Of a stretch of DNA of 36,378 nt, positions 1 through 6,775 are shown one piece after another (the first letter of the stretch is position 1; every line of letters starts with the position of its first letter). Source of the stretch: a virus. The DNA lies in the IMG/VR virus record IMGVR_UViG_3300042511_000052, positions 1 through 36,378 of that record; one strand, given 5' to 3'. The notes beneath the pieces were generated by a model that worked only from the letters and a program-made list of their open reading frames with translations, was not told the DNA's origin and searched no databases. The translations under genes and the position numbers were made by a program.

Positions 1-150
1 TGACTTCAGCCGCGTCCTTAAGGTCGCCAAGCTGTTGAATTGCAGCAACGCTTAGAAATGCAGCCGCAGCACCGCCCAACTTGTCGAAGCCCATGCTGAC
101 AACGCTTAGGTCTTTGTTTGCAGTCTTGGCAAAGCTGGCAACTCGCTTGG
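1..150. repeat. Terminal direct repeat, left copy (33-base deletion variant)
   Basis: These 150 bases match 36196-36378 except that 33 bases present on the right are missing here. The missing segment is bounded by the 7-base repeat CGCCAAG, found once here (25-31) and twice on the right. The simplest reading is the overlap of a circular or terminally redundant assembly in which two sequence variants were captured. Confidence 0.9.
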
Positions 151-229
151 CGTTTTTATCCATCGCGGAGGCAAACGCTTTATCCTTGGCGGTCAGGATG
201 ATGTTTAGCTGTTCTGCACTAATTGCCAT
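1..229 (-). CDS. Tape measure protein, N-terminal part (continues at the right end)
   Basis: This is the amino-terminal piece of the tape measure gene, which is split by the point where the circular genome was opened. The start codon ATG is at 229-227 and the reading begins MAISAEQLNIILTAKDKAFA. After 45 residues it reaches the MGFDKLGG segment that also occurs at the right end of the window. The start overlaps the end of the preceding tail chaperone frame, which stops at 219. Positions 1-150 repeat 36196-36378 but lack 33 bases, so this copy would give a protein 11 residues shorter, without changing the frame. A tape measure protein sets tail length and is threaded inside the growing tail tube. 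Confidence 0.88.
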   Translation of the reverse strand, partial: MAISAEQLNIILTAKDKAFASAMDKNAKRVASFAKTANKDLSVVSMGFDKLGGAAAAFLSVAAIQQLGDLKDAAEV

Positions 230-440
230 CAACTTGCTCCACAAGTGCGCGATACTGTTCTGCCGTCATTGCGGTCGATCCAGCTTTTTTAGGTGCGTGG
301 GCATCATGCCAACCTTGGAACACAAGCCACGCATCCAGCGGGATCATATCACGGATTTCTTCAGGACGTAACCCAATGACAATTCCGTTTTTGACCATGC
401 CGCGAACATTTAATCGGCTAGGCTTTGCTCCGCTATGGTC
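219..440 (-). CDS. Tail assembly chaperone, -1 frame extension (TAC_6-like)
   Basis: This frame lies one base back from the upstream chaperone ORF and is open from the A9 run to a TAG at 221-219, which overlaps the tape measure start. Entered by a -1 slip it adds 73 residues to the first 116 of the upstream protein, giving a 189-residue fusion. It also has an internal ATG at 398-396 that would give a 59-residue protein. The segment GLRPEEIRDMIPLDAW followed by MTAEQYRALVEQV resembles the small TIGR02216/PF09550-type chaperone that follows gp10 in the Rhodobacter gene transfer agent. Family assignment is from memory of the pattern. Whether it is made only as a fusion or also alone cannot be told from sequence. 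Confidence 0.72.
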   Translation of the reverse strand, partial: DHSGAKPSRLNVRGMVKNGIVIGLRPEEIRDMIPLDAWLVFQGWHDAHAPKKAGSTAMTAEQYRALVEQVDGN

Positions 441-787
441 TTTTTTTTTGACGCTTCATCCATTGCATCAGGCATAAAGGCCACGCCGACCACAGCTTGG
501 GCGATCTGATACAATCGCAACAGATCAGCGGGTGTTGCCGCCGCAATAACTTTGTCGGCTTCTGCGTCTTTCATCCCACCGCCGACCAAGGCCAGCGCCA
601 AAAGGTCACGGGTTTCTTTGCTGTTCAGCTTTGTGCCACGACCGAACAGGCCATCCCACACATCAAATATGCCGCGATGCTTATCTTCAAACCGCTCAAT
701 CTCACGATTGCGAAGCAGGAAAACATAAGAGGTGTCGCCGATATATTCGGCAACACCTCCACGCGGCGCTTCAGCCGTTATAGTCAT
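410..787 (-). CDS. Tail assembly chaperone, GTA gp10-like
   Basis: The 125-residue product resembles the gene transfer agent gp10 family (PF11836). These chaperones bind the tape measure protein before the tail tube polymerises around it. It sits in the canonical place between the major tail protein and the tape measure gene. The N-terminal region with EYIGDTSYVFLLRN and EIERFEDKHRGI is the conserved part. Near its end the lysines 114-116 are encoded by nine consecutive A residues followed by G, a classic -1 slip sequence, and the -1 frame downstream is open. Confidence 0.75.
   Translation of the reverse strand: MTITAEAPRGGVAEYIGDTSYVFLLRNREIERFEDKHRGIFDVWDGLFGRGTKLNSKETRDLLALALVGGGMKDAEADKVIAAATPADLLRLYQIAQAVVGVAFMPDAMDEASKKKTIAEQSLAD
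440..449 (-). other. Putative -1 ribosomal frameshift site (A9G)
   Basis: On the minus strand the run reads AAAAAAAAAG in frame as AAA AAA AAG, matching the efficient A-AAA-AAG slippery heptamer used by many phage tail chaperones. The zero frame ends 11 codons further on (stop at 412-410), whereas the -1 frame stays open for 73 codons. I could not compute a downstream stimulatory structure. A sequencing error in the homopolymer would instead make the two ORFs one gene, so read support over 441-449 matters. Confidence 0.62.
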
Positions 788-1215
788 CAGATAGCCGTAA
801 ACGTAACAACGCCGTTGCTGGTCAGCGACAGCGAATAGGTTATGCCGCCTTCAGTTTCTCCACCAAATTCGAGCGACCCGATGTAGAACGAACCAGCGTA
901 TGTTCCAAACGCAGGAACAGTCACAGTGAAGTTGCCCTTTGGATCAGCCAACATGGCGACAGTGTTCATCCGCAGTTCAGTAACGCTATCTTCAAAATAG
1001 CCGTCACCAGAAATGGTAATGTTTTTCACGCCGTTTAGGCTTTCGGTCCACAGCGCACCAGCGGGTGTGGTGCAATCAGGTGTGGTCACATCAATCAACG
1101 AGTTGTTGATAGTGATAGCCTTGCTGTTCAGACCGCAGAGGTTTGCAAATGCTTCAGTCGGTGTTGCGCCATCGCCGATTTTGACAAGCAGGGCGCGTCC
1201 AAGTTGTTTAGCCAT
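787..1215 (-). CDS. Major tail protein (TP901-1 / GTA gp9 type)
   Basis: The product (142 residues from the chosen start) has the features of the TP901-1-type major tail protein family (TIGR02126/PF06199), which polymerises to form the tail tube. It begins MAKQLGRALLVKIGDG and ends in a glycine- and threonine-rich beta region. An ATG at 1227 would add MEAI, but the ATG at 1215 is preceded by GGAGG at ideal spacing and is preferred. The leader is nearly the same as that of the major capsid gene. The neighbours (DUF3168 upstream, gp10-like downstream) match gene transfer agent order. Confidence 0.85.
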   Translation of the reverse strand: MAKQLGRALLVKIGDGATPTEAFANLCGLNSKAITINNSLIDVTTPDCTTPAGALWTESLNGVKNITISGDGYFEDSVTELRMNTVAMLADPKGNFTVTVPAFGTYAGSFYIGSLEFGGETEGGITYSLSLTSNGVVTFTAI

Positions 1216-1246
1216 GATGGCCTCCATGTATAGGGCTTGCCCAAGG
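1213..1246 (-). promoter_or_regulatory. Shared leader and ribosome site of major tail gene
   Basis: Read on the minus strand it contains CCTTGGGCAAG, ten variable bases, GGAGGCCATC and then ATGGCT. The same two blocks with the same 10-base gap occur before the capsid gene at 4461-4494. CTTGGGCAAG is itself partly self-complementary. Confidence 0.6.
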
Positions 1247-1259
1247 CCCGTTGCTAGGC

Positions 1260-1670
1260 TTATTCAAGCAACGCTTGAAGTGCGATTACAGCCGTATAAC
1301 CACGACCATCAGTGTCTCTTGTAACCGAATACGTCTGGAAAATCAATTCTACCAGCGTAAACCCAGTGACTGTCACGTTAGCCTCTTGCCGATGCAAAGC
1401 TGCGCGAACAGCCTCAACCATCTGCACAGCCTCAACACGGCCCGATGCGGAGCGGCTGTTGGCTTCAATCGTGATGTCCACAACCGATCCAAGTGTGCTG
1501 TCTGTGTCAAAAGCGTTTGCCGTGATTTGGTCAAACCGCAGATATGGAAATGTCACGGCTTGCGGCGGTTCGTCATAGACGCGTGTAGAAACAATCGCAG
1601 TCACGCCAGCAACAGCAACAAGCCTAGCCCGCAAGCCTTTTTGGAGAGCAAGGGCGAAACCATCAGCCAT
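1260..1670 (-). CDS. DUF3168 tail completion/terminator-like protein
   Basis: The 136-residue protein resembles the DUF3168 family (PF11367), which lies just upstream of the major tail gene in the gene transfer agent and HK97-like phages and includes tail terminators that cap the tail tube. Supporting features are the N-terminal helix LALQKGLRARLVAVAGV, the FPYLRFDQI strand and the C-terminal GRGYTAVIALQALLE. It overlaps the previous gene by eight bases, typical of a coupled late operon. Confidence 0.75.
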   Translation of the reverse strand: MADGFALALQKGLRARLVAVAGVTAIVSTRVYDEPPQAVTFPYLRFDQITANAFDTDSTLGSVVDITIEANSRSASGRVEAVQMVEAVRAALHRQEANVTVTGFTLVELIFQTYSVTRDTDGRGYTAVIALQALLE

Positions 1671-2052
1671 TAGTTGCTTCCTTCATGCCGCGATTAACAG
1701 CAGACTTAATGCTTTTGCCAAACTTTTTGCCCTGCAATTTTTGAGCCAAGCGAATGTAAGGTTGCGCCTCCGTTGTGCCGCGATTGCCTTTTTGACGCCC
1801 AAATTCCACAGCATTTGCCTTGGTCTGCGCTTCTTTTGTTGGGGGTGCAGCTTCCACCGATGCAGTTAAGCCATCTGCTTCATAAACAGTATGAATCCAC
1901 CCACGCAGTTCGCCAGACTTTGTAGGAACCAAACGCCGCGCCATGTTTGCAGCCTGTTCAGTATTCAGTCGAATAGACTTAACAAGATTGCGTTCAACAG
2001 CCTTTGGCATTGATGCAAGTTGCTTAATGAGTTTTTCAGCATCAACCTTCAT
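1663..2052 (-). CDS. HK97 gp10-like neck/tail connector
   Basis: The 129-residue basic protein looks like the HK97-gp10 family (PF04883), a head-tail joining protein. The pattern is a helical N-terminus (KLIKQLASMPKAVERNLVKS), ARRLVPTKSGELRGWI, and a late AVEFGRQKG segment followed by a lysine-rich end. It overlaps its neighbours by 4 and 8 bases. Order (adaptor, gp10-like, DUF3168, tail tube) supports the call. Confidence 0.78.
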   Translation of the reverse strand: MKVDAEKLIKQLASMPKAVERNLVKSIRLNTEQAANMARRLVPTKSGELRGWIHTVYEADGLTASVEAAPPTKEAQTKANAVEFGRQKGNRGTTEAQPYIRLAQKLQGKKFGKSIKSAVNRGMKEATNG

Positions 2053-2387
2053 GTTGCTACCCCGCGTTCAAGCAGGAACTCAACCACCACATCTTTAGCA
2101 TCAATATGAGTCACGTTTTTTATGGCCCAAGTATAGCCACGAATGATAACACGATCAGCCGCCGTAACAGTGTCTGTGAAGCTGTCGGCACGGCAGCGCA
2201 TGGTTGCCATAGCCACATCATTCAGTGCGCCGCCTTGGATAGCCTCACGGCCCGTGCGCTCACGAAGGTCAGCCCAGCGCACACCTACCTGTGACCATCC
2301 CGTATAGACGTTGCCATAGGCATCAATGGCGCTCTGATCTAGGCGCTGGAAGGTAGCACGTTCGCTGAATGCGCCAGCCTTAGCCAT
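2049..2387 (-). CDS. Head-tail adaptor (SPP1 gp16 / PF05521-like)
   Basis: This 112-residue protein resembles the phage head-tail joining family PF05521, which forms part of the neck between portal and tail. Diagnostic stretches are ERATFQRLDQ, DAYGNVYTGW and RWADLRERTGREA near the N-terminus and VEFLLERG at the end. A longer form would begin at a TTG at 2405. The ATG at 2387 is chosen because it overlaps the stop of the preceding gene by eight bases, as elsewhere in this operon. Confidence 0.78.
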   Translation of the reverse strand: MAKAGAFSERATFQRLDQSAIDAYGNVYTGWSQVGVRWADLRERTGREAIQGGALNDVAMATMRCRADSFTDTVTAADRVIIRGYTWAIKNVTHIDAKDVVVEFLLERGVAT

Positions 2388-2973
2388 AGAACGAATTCCG
2401 TTCAATTCCGATCATATCGGTGAAGCCAAACGGCAAGTCATACATTTGCTTTTCGGTCGATGTCTCGCGCATATCATACCAATGCGCCACCAGCATCATC
2501 AGCGCATGGCGCACAGTCTCAGGAACGCTTGCAGATGTTGACCCATAGCCGATGATATATTCAATCTTGATGGCATCATCTCGCGTTTGCGTAACGGGCC
2601 AAGCCTTGCCAGATTTAGGCGAAACACTAATGCGGTTTGGTGTTCCAAACACGTTGAAATCAGCCAAAGTCGCGGTCTGCAATGCGCCATCGACATCATA
2701 ATATTTGATGGCAGACACAGATTGCACAGGTCCAAGTGACAGATAAACTGTGTTTGGATTTGGCGACAGCCATTGGCCCCAAGTCTGCGTAATCATGGCC
2801 TTGCCCAGCGCACCTTGCACATCAACAAAAGCCACCGCAGCGTCAATTAAACGCTGGATGATTGTGTCATCGTCGCTGCTTTCAACCTTCATCTGTGCCT
2901 TCGCTTCCGCCAGCGAAATTGGTGCTGTGGCGGGTGCTGTAACGCGAACGAGTGAAAACTGCGGCGCCAACAT
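2380..2973 (-). CDS. Head-tail connector protein (gp6-like)
   Basis: The 197-residue protein fits the gp6-like connector family (PF05135; TIGR02215/TIGR01560 type), a ring that docks on the portal. Typical signatures are TAPISLAEAKAQMKVESSDDD, the helix DTIIQRLIDAAVAFVD, a central strand-rich region and PETVRHALMMLVAHWYDMRE. It lies between the small capsid-adjacent gene and the adaptor, the usual place. Confidence 0.82.
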   Translation of the reverse strand: MLAPQFSLVRVTAPATAPISLAEAKAQMKVESSDDDTIIQRLIDAAVAFVDVQGALGKAMITQTWGQWLSPNPNTVYLSLGPVQSVSAIKYYDVDGALQTATLADFNVFGTPNRISVSPKSGKAWPVTQTRDDAIKIEYIIGYGSTSASVPETVRHALMMLVAHWYDMRETSTEKQMYDLPFGFTDMIGIERNSFYG

Positions 2974-2976
2974 TTG

Positions 2977-3165
2977 TTATTCCTTCACGGCTTTTTCGAC
3001 CGCAACCTTTTTGACGGCGCGTTCAATGGGAGCCGATTCAACATTTTCAGCAATGCCAGCTTCGACATAACGCACAGCTTCGACATCGGTGACATCGATA
3101 ATTGCGCCCTGTTCGTAAACAAAATCAAAGCCAGCCATCGAAGTAAGCAAACGAACTTTAGCCAT
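2977..3165 (-). CDS. Small capsid-adjacent protein of unknown function
   Basis: This 62-residue protein lies between the major capsid and connector genes, where many HK97-type phages carry a small protein of unknown role. It starts MAKVRLLTSMAGFDF after a GGGGGCCATT ribosome site that resembles the leaders of the capsid and tail tube genes. The C-terminal third is rich in Lys, Glu, Ala and Val. I do not recognise a function. Confidence 0.6.
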   Translation of the reverse strand: MAKVRLLTSMAGFDFVYEQGAIIDVTDVEAVRYVEAGIAENVESAPIERAVKKVAVEKAVKE

Positions 3166-3185
3166 AATGGCCCCCTTATGGTGAT

Positions 3186-3207
3186 GGGCAGGACCAAAGC
3201 CCTGCCC
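3186..3207. other. Hairpin just after the capsid gene
   Basis: GGGCAGG and CCTGCCC form a perfect 7-base-pair stem with an 8-base loop between the capsid stop (3216) and the next start (3165). No U-tract follows on the minus strand, so it is more likely an mRNA 3' stabiliser or partial terminator than a full stop. A drop in expression after the capsid gene would fit. Confidence 0.5.
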
Positions 3208-3215
3208 AGTTAATG

Positions 3216-4463
3216 TTAGGCGTTCTTCAGGTGCTTGATAGCAGCGGTGTTTGCCAACACGCCGTCGAAGCGGGCATAACCCAAGATGCCGTAATCGGGA
3301 GCAAAACGCTCACGAGCCACGAACAGCGTGGGTGCGCCGACTTTACGCACATAGAACTTTGCCATGTCGCCGAACAACATGATCTTGTTGCCAGTTGCTT
3401 GCGAAGCCATCGCTTGGTTCACAACCACGTTATAGCCCAAGATGTTCTGCGGAACAGCGGCCTGATAGTTGCCCATCTGCCAAAGGTAGTTGCCCTGACC
3501 ATCTTTCAACTTGCGAACAGCAGCCAAAACGCTGTCGTTCATCATAATGGCGGTCGAAGGCGAGGAACGATAGGCGGGATCAACGGAGTGGATCAGGTCA
3601 ATGATTTCATCCGCAGTCACGGCAGCAACAGCAGCGGCGGTTTTGCCCAAGGTCGAGTTGGTAACGATACCTTCGACATCAGACGAACCAGAACCAGTGG
3701 TCAACTTGGAGTTCGCAATGCGACCCAGACGCTCACCCAACAGTTCACCCAGCAGCGATTCGACATTCAAGATCGAGTCGTTTGCAAGTTCGTATGACCA
3801 ACGCACCCAAGCGGTGTCAAACGCATATGCGCCCAACTGAGCCTGACCGAATGTAACGTCCTTGCTGCCATCGTCGGTGACAGAGCCACCTTCGGTGTGA
3901 GCAACAGCCGTCACAGCCGTATCGTTAACAGTCGGGATGTTGAACGTGTTGCCGCCAGTGGTGTTGATGACAGTAAACAGGTTGGAGTCATACATCGGGC
4001 CAGAAGCAATCATGGCCTTTTCAATGAACGAAGCCAATTCAACAGGAACAGTGTAGCCGCCAGCGGTGTTTGTGCCAGCAGTCTGTGCGCGAACTTCCGA
4101 ACGCTGCAACACTGCGCGATGTTCTGCATCCAAGCCATCAACGCCGCCGTTGGCGATCATGGCATAGAACGCAGTGCGATAGTCAACCTTCGCGCCGTCA
4201 TCAACAGCAGCCACAGAGGTGCGCTCTGCAACAGGACGCTTCGACAGGTCGATGCCTTGTGCGGCACGAACAGCAGCGTCCACTTTTTCCATGCGCTTGG
4301 CAACGCCTTCAAGGCGATCATGCTCAACCATCATGGCGTCAAATTCGCGCTCGATTTCAGCGGCGCGGGCTTCGTTTGTCTTGTCGGTAGCTTCCGACAG
4401 CTTAGAACGGGCCTCGGTGGCGATACGCGCCATTTGCTCCCGCAGAGTCTTTAGATCAGCCAT
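3216..4463 (-). CDS. Major capsid protein, HK97 family
   Basis: The 415-residue protein has the HK97 capsid layout (PF05065/TIGR01554). The first roughly 100 residues are charged and predicted coiled coil (the delta scaffold domain, normally removed by the protease). A linker near QTAGTNTAGGYTVP marks the usual start of the mature shell protein, followed by the capsid fold and a terminal VARERFAPDYGILGYARFDG region. The protease gene lies directly upstream and the leader AGGAGGCCATA is strong. The actual cleavage point cannot be read from sequence. Confidence 0.93.
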   Translation of the reverse strand: MADLKTLREQMARIATEARSKLSEATDKTNEARAAEIEREFDAMMVEHDRLEGVAKRMEKVDAAVRAAQGIDLSKRPVAERTSVAAVDDGAKVDYRTAFYAMIANGGVDGLDAEHRAVLQRSEVRAQTAGTNTAGGYTVPVELASFIEKAMIASGPMYDSNLFTVINTTGGNTFNIPTVNDTAVTAVAHTEGGSVTDDGSKDVTFGQAQLGAYAFDTAWVRWSYELANDSILNVESLLGELLGERLGRIANSKLTTGSGSSDVEGIVTNSTLGKTAAAVAAVTADEIIDLIHSVDPAYRSSPSTAIMMNDSVLAAVRKLKDGQGNYLWQMGNYQAAVPQNILGYNVVVNQAMASQATGNKIMLFGDMAKFYVRKVGAPTLFVARERFAPDYGILGYARFDGVLANTAAIKHLKNA

Positions 4464-4494
4464 TATGGCCTCCTACAATGTGCCTTGCCCAAGG
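4461..4494 (-). promoter_or_regulatory. Shared leader and ribosome site of capsid gene
   Basis: On the minus strand this reads CCTTGGGCAAG, ten bases, GGAGGCCATA, ATGGCT. It matches the leader of the major tail gene (1213-1246) in both conserved blocks and in spacing, which is unlikely for unrelated intergenic DNA. Confidence 0.6.
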
Positions 4495-4528
4495 GCTGGG
4501 GTTTTGGGCCAACAGCGGGAGACCGCCG

Positions 4529-5482
4529 TTATTCGTCCGCTACAAAGTCTTTGCGTTCCCACGCTTGGCAGACTCGTAGGTTATGACAAATGAAATCTAG
4601 CTTTTCGCACCAGCCTCGACCTCCACCATCCATGTCAAATGGCGTCAATGGGATGTCCTCCATCGACTTCATCATTTCTGGAGTGTTATTAAAATAAGAA
4701 CAATTGGCACAAAGTTGGCGACGAGCTTCTGCCTCGTTGATGCTCCAAACATCAGCCATCTTTGCCCAATATTCAGGGTTTGCGGCTGGGTCAGACGATG
4801 CAACTTCTGGCCCAAGGTTCCAATTCTCAACAGCGTTTTGCATATTGATTGCGTTCATGCTGCCAGAAACAATCTCAGGCTGTTCAACTTCTGGCAAAAG
4901 ATACTCATTGCGAACATCAATGCCAGCGGCCTTGGCCTTCATGCGCATACGGCGCACAGCCTGAGACTTTACTTGTTCTTCGCGATGCTTTTCCAGCGAC
5001 CGCAAAGCAATCTCTGTGCCATCGTAAGCTGGCGTTGTAACGATGCTGACATCAAACAACTGCGCCTCTTGGATCATGCGCTTTGGCATCTTAGAACTGT
5101 CATCCCATTTCTGACGCACAGGCCGAAATGCAAATGACATTTTATCCAAATCACCGCGCTTCATCTTCGGCACGATGCTGCGAACATCTGGGTCAGTCTG
5201 ATCAAGCATGGCTTCCATATACAGACCACGTTCATCTTCAACCAAGGTCAAAGTGCCAGAACGAGTGCGGGCTAGTGGCAAGCCTTCATGGTTAATCAGA
5301 AAAACAACGTCATCCCGACCGATGGCATTAGTAAATGCACCACGCATGATGACTTCGGTGAACATTCCACCGATGTTTGTTTCTTCGTCAAACACTGCGG
5401 CATAGCCAGCAACGCGCACTTCTCCATCTTCACCCTCACGGATTTCGACAGGAACACCACGACGGATTTCTTTTTCAGACAT
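4529..5482 (-). CDS. Prohead protease (HK97 type) with Cys-rich tail
   Basis: The first half carries the HK97 prohead protease domain (PF04586): RGVPVEIREG, AGYAAVFDEETNIGGMF, FTNAIGRDDVVFLINHEG (candidate catalytic His in LINHEG), and MSFAFRPVRQKWD followed by VSIVTTPAYDGTEI. The start at 5482 has GGGG upstream and begins just before the domain; ATG at 5527, overlapping the portal stop, is an alternative. The protein (317 residues) is longer than a bare protease. Its C-terminus contains CANC, then GWCEK, FICHN and RVCQAWERK, a cysteine cluster suggesting a metal-binding module. The protease cuts the capsid delta domain during head maturation. Confidence 0.87.
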   Translation of the reverse strand: MSEKEIRRGVPVEIREGEDGEVRVAGYAAVFDEETNIGGMFTEVIMRGAFTNAIGRDDVVFLINHEGLPLARTRSGTLTLVEDERGLYMEAMLDQTDPDVRSIVPKMKRGDLDKMSFAFRPVRQKWDDSSKMPKRMIQEAQLFDVSIVTTPAYDGTEIALRSLEKHREEQVKSQAVRRMRMKAKAAGIDVRNEYLLPEVEQPEIVSGSMNAINMQNAVENWNLGPEVASSDPAANPEYWAKMADVWSINEAEARRQLCANCSYFNNTPEMMKSMEDIPLTPFDMDGGGRGWCEKLDFICHNLRVCQAWERKDFVADE

Positions 5483-5516
5483 TTCTGACCCCGTTTGATG
5501 TTTTGATTGTAGCACA

Positions 5517-6734
5517 TTACCCGCCATTTGCACCACCAGCATATTTTTGGCTTCCAAGAGGCACAGTTGCCCCTTGAATCAACAGATCAGTCGCACCTTT
5601 GGCTGGAAGATTTTCAATAGCGCGGATCTCGTCAGGTGTTCTAATGGCGTTTTGGATAGACACTGCATAGGCTTCCATGCGTGACTTCAGATCACCGCGC
5701 AGCAAGCCGTCCACGTTAAACTCAACATAAAAGTCTGACCCACGCCCAAAGAATTTCAGGTTCATTTCCTGTTCAAACTGTTCCACCCAACGCTTCACAG
5801 TGTGCTTCACGAAATGCAAATCTTGCTGTTCCGTATTGGAAAACGTGCCGTGCGTCAGGTCTTGCAGGAATACAGGCGGCAAAGAGTAAATGCGGGCGAT
5901 CTGTTCAATGCTGAACCGCTGCAATTCCAAAAGCTGCATATTCTCAGGCGATAGGCCGATGGTCTTTAGTTCATGGCCCAGAGGCAAAGCCATAATCGGT
6001 CGGCCTTCCTTAGCCAGCTTCAAGGTAGTTGCAGCTACATCTTCAGATGCGCGGTTAGCAGCCGCACCAGATGCAAACGGCCCTTGCAGCACAGCAGGGG
6101 GAATGCCTCCAGATTGGAATGCCTTCGATCCATAGCGGCTGGCTGCGATAGCCATGCCGATGGCATCTTTGTTCTGAGAGATTGGCCCACGCGCATCTGT
6201 CAGGTTTGCCTTGAGCATAAACGGCAGATCAAGGATTTCGGTTGACTCGTAAACCCGCGAACTTGCGCGATAGATTTTGCGCCCATCAATCAGCCGTTCA
6301 ACCCGCACCTTGGTGGGATCAAGCGGATACAAGTTTACAATCTCGCCAAGGTTGTTGCGCTCAATGTAGGTTACAGCCCTACCGCCAGTTAGCGTTTGTT
6401 CAAACGAATATTTCCGCCACTCAAAGCTGGACATATCTTCGTTGATGGCATCGTGCAGGATTGTCGATAAGCCAATATCAGCCTTTTCACGCCCACCATC
6501 AGCAGCTTTGCGATAGACTTGCAGTGGTAAACCAGCGATTGTGCCAGAAATGAAGTTAACTGCAGCCCAAACAGCAGGGACACCAAGTGCTGTATCGACA
6601 TTTACAGTTACCCCAGAAGATGCGTAAAGGTCACCCCAACCCATGATTTGCAAGAAATCATTCGCAGAAACAGGCGCGGTTGGGTTTTCCAGATTGCGTT
6701 TTTCCGTTTTACGGAACCGATCAAAGAGTGCCAT
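5517..6734 (-). CDS. Portal protein, HK97 family
   Basis: The 405-residue protein matches the HK97-type portal family (PF04860/TIGR01537). This dodecameric ring is the DNA entry point of the head and docks terminase. Typical features are SGVTVNVDTALGVPAVWAAV, GTIAGLPLQVYRK, the YKW-type central region and VFLQDLTHGTFSNTEQQDLHF near residue 310. ATG at 6734 follows GGAAC; a TTG three codons upstream is possible. Confidence 0.92.
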   Translation of the reverse strand: MALFDRFRKTEKRNLENPTAPVSANDFLQIMGWGDLYASSGVTVNVDTALGVPAVWAAVNFISGTIAGLPLQVYRKAADGGREKADIGLSTILHDAINEDMSSFEWRKYSFEQTLTGGRAVTYIERNNLGEIVNLYPLDPTKVRVERLIDGRKIYRASSRVYESTEILDLPFMLKANLTDARGPISQNKDAIGMAIAASRYGSKAFQSGGIPPAVLQGPFASGAAANRASEDVAATTLKLAKEGRPIMALPLGHELKTIGLSPENMQLLELQRFSIEQIARIYSLPPVFLQDLTHGTFSNTEQQDLHFVKHTVKRWVEQFEQEMNLKFFGRGSDFYVEFNVDGLLRGDLKSRMEAYAVSIQNAIRTPDEIRAIENLPAKGATDLLIQGATVPLGSQKYAGGANGG

Positions 6735-6775
6735 CTGTTCCAATCCATAATGGATGTTTCAAAAAACATATCACA

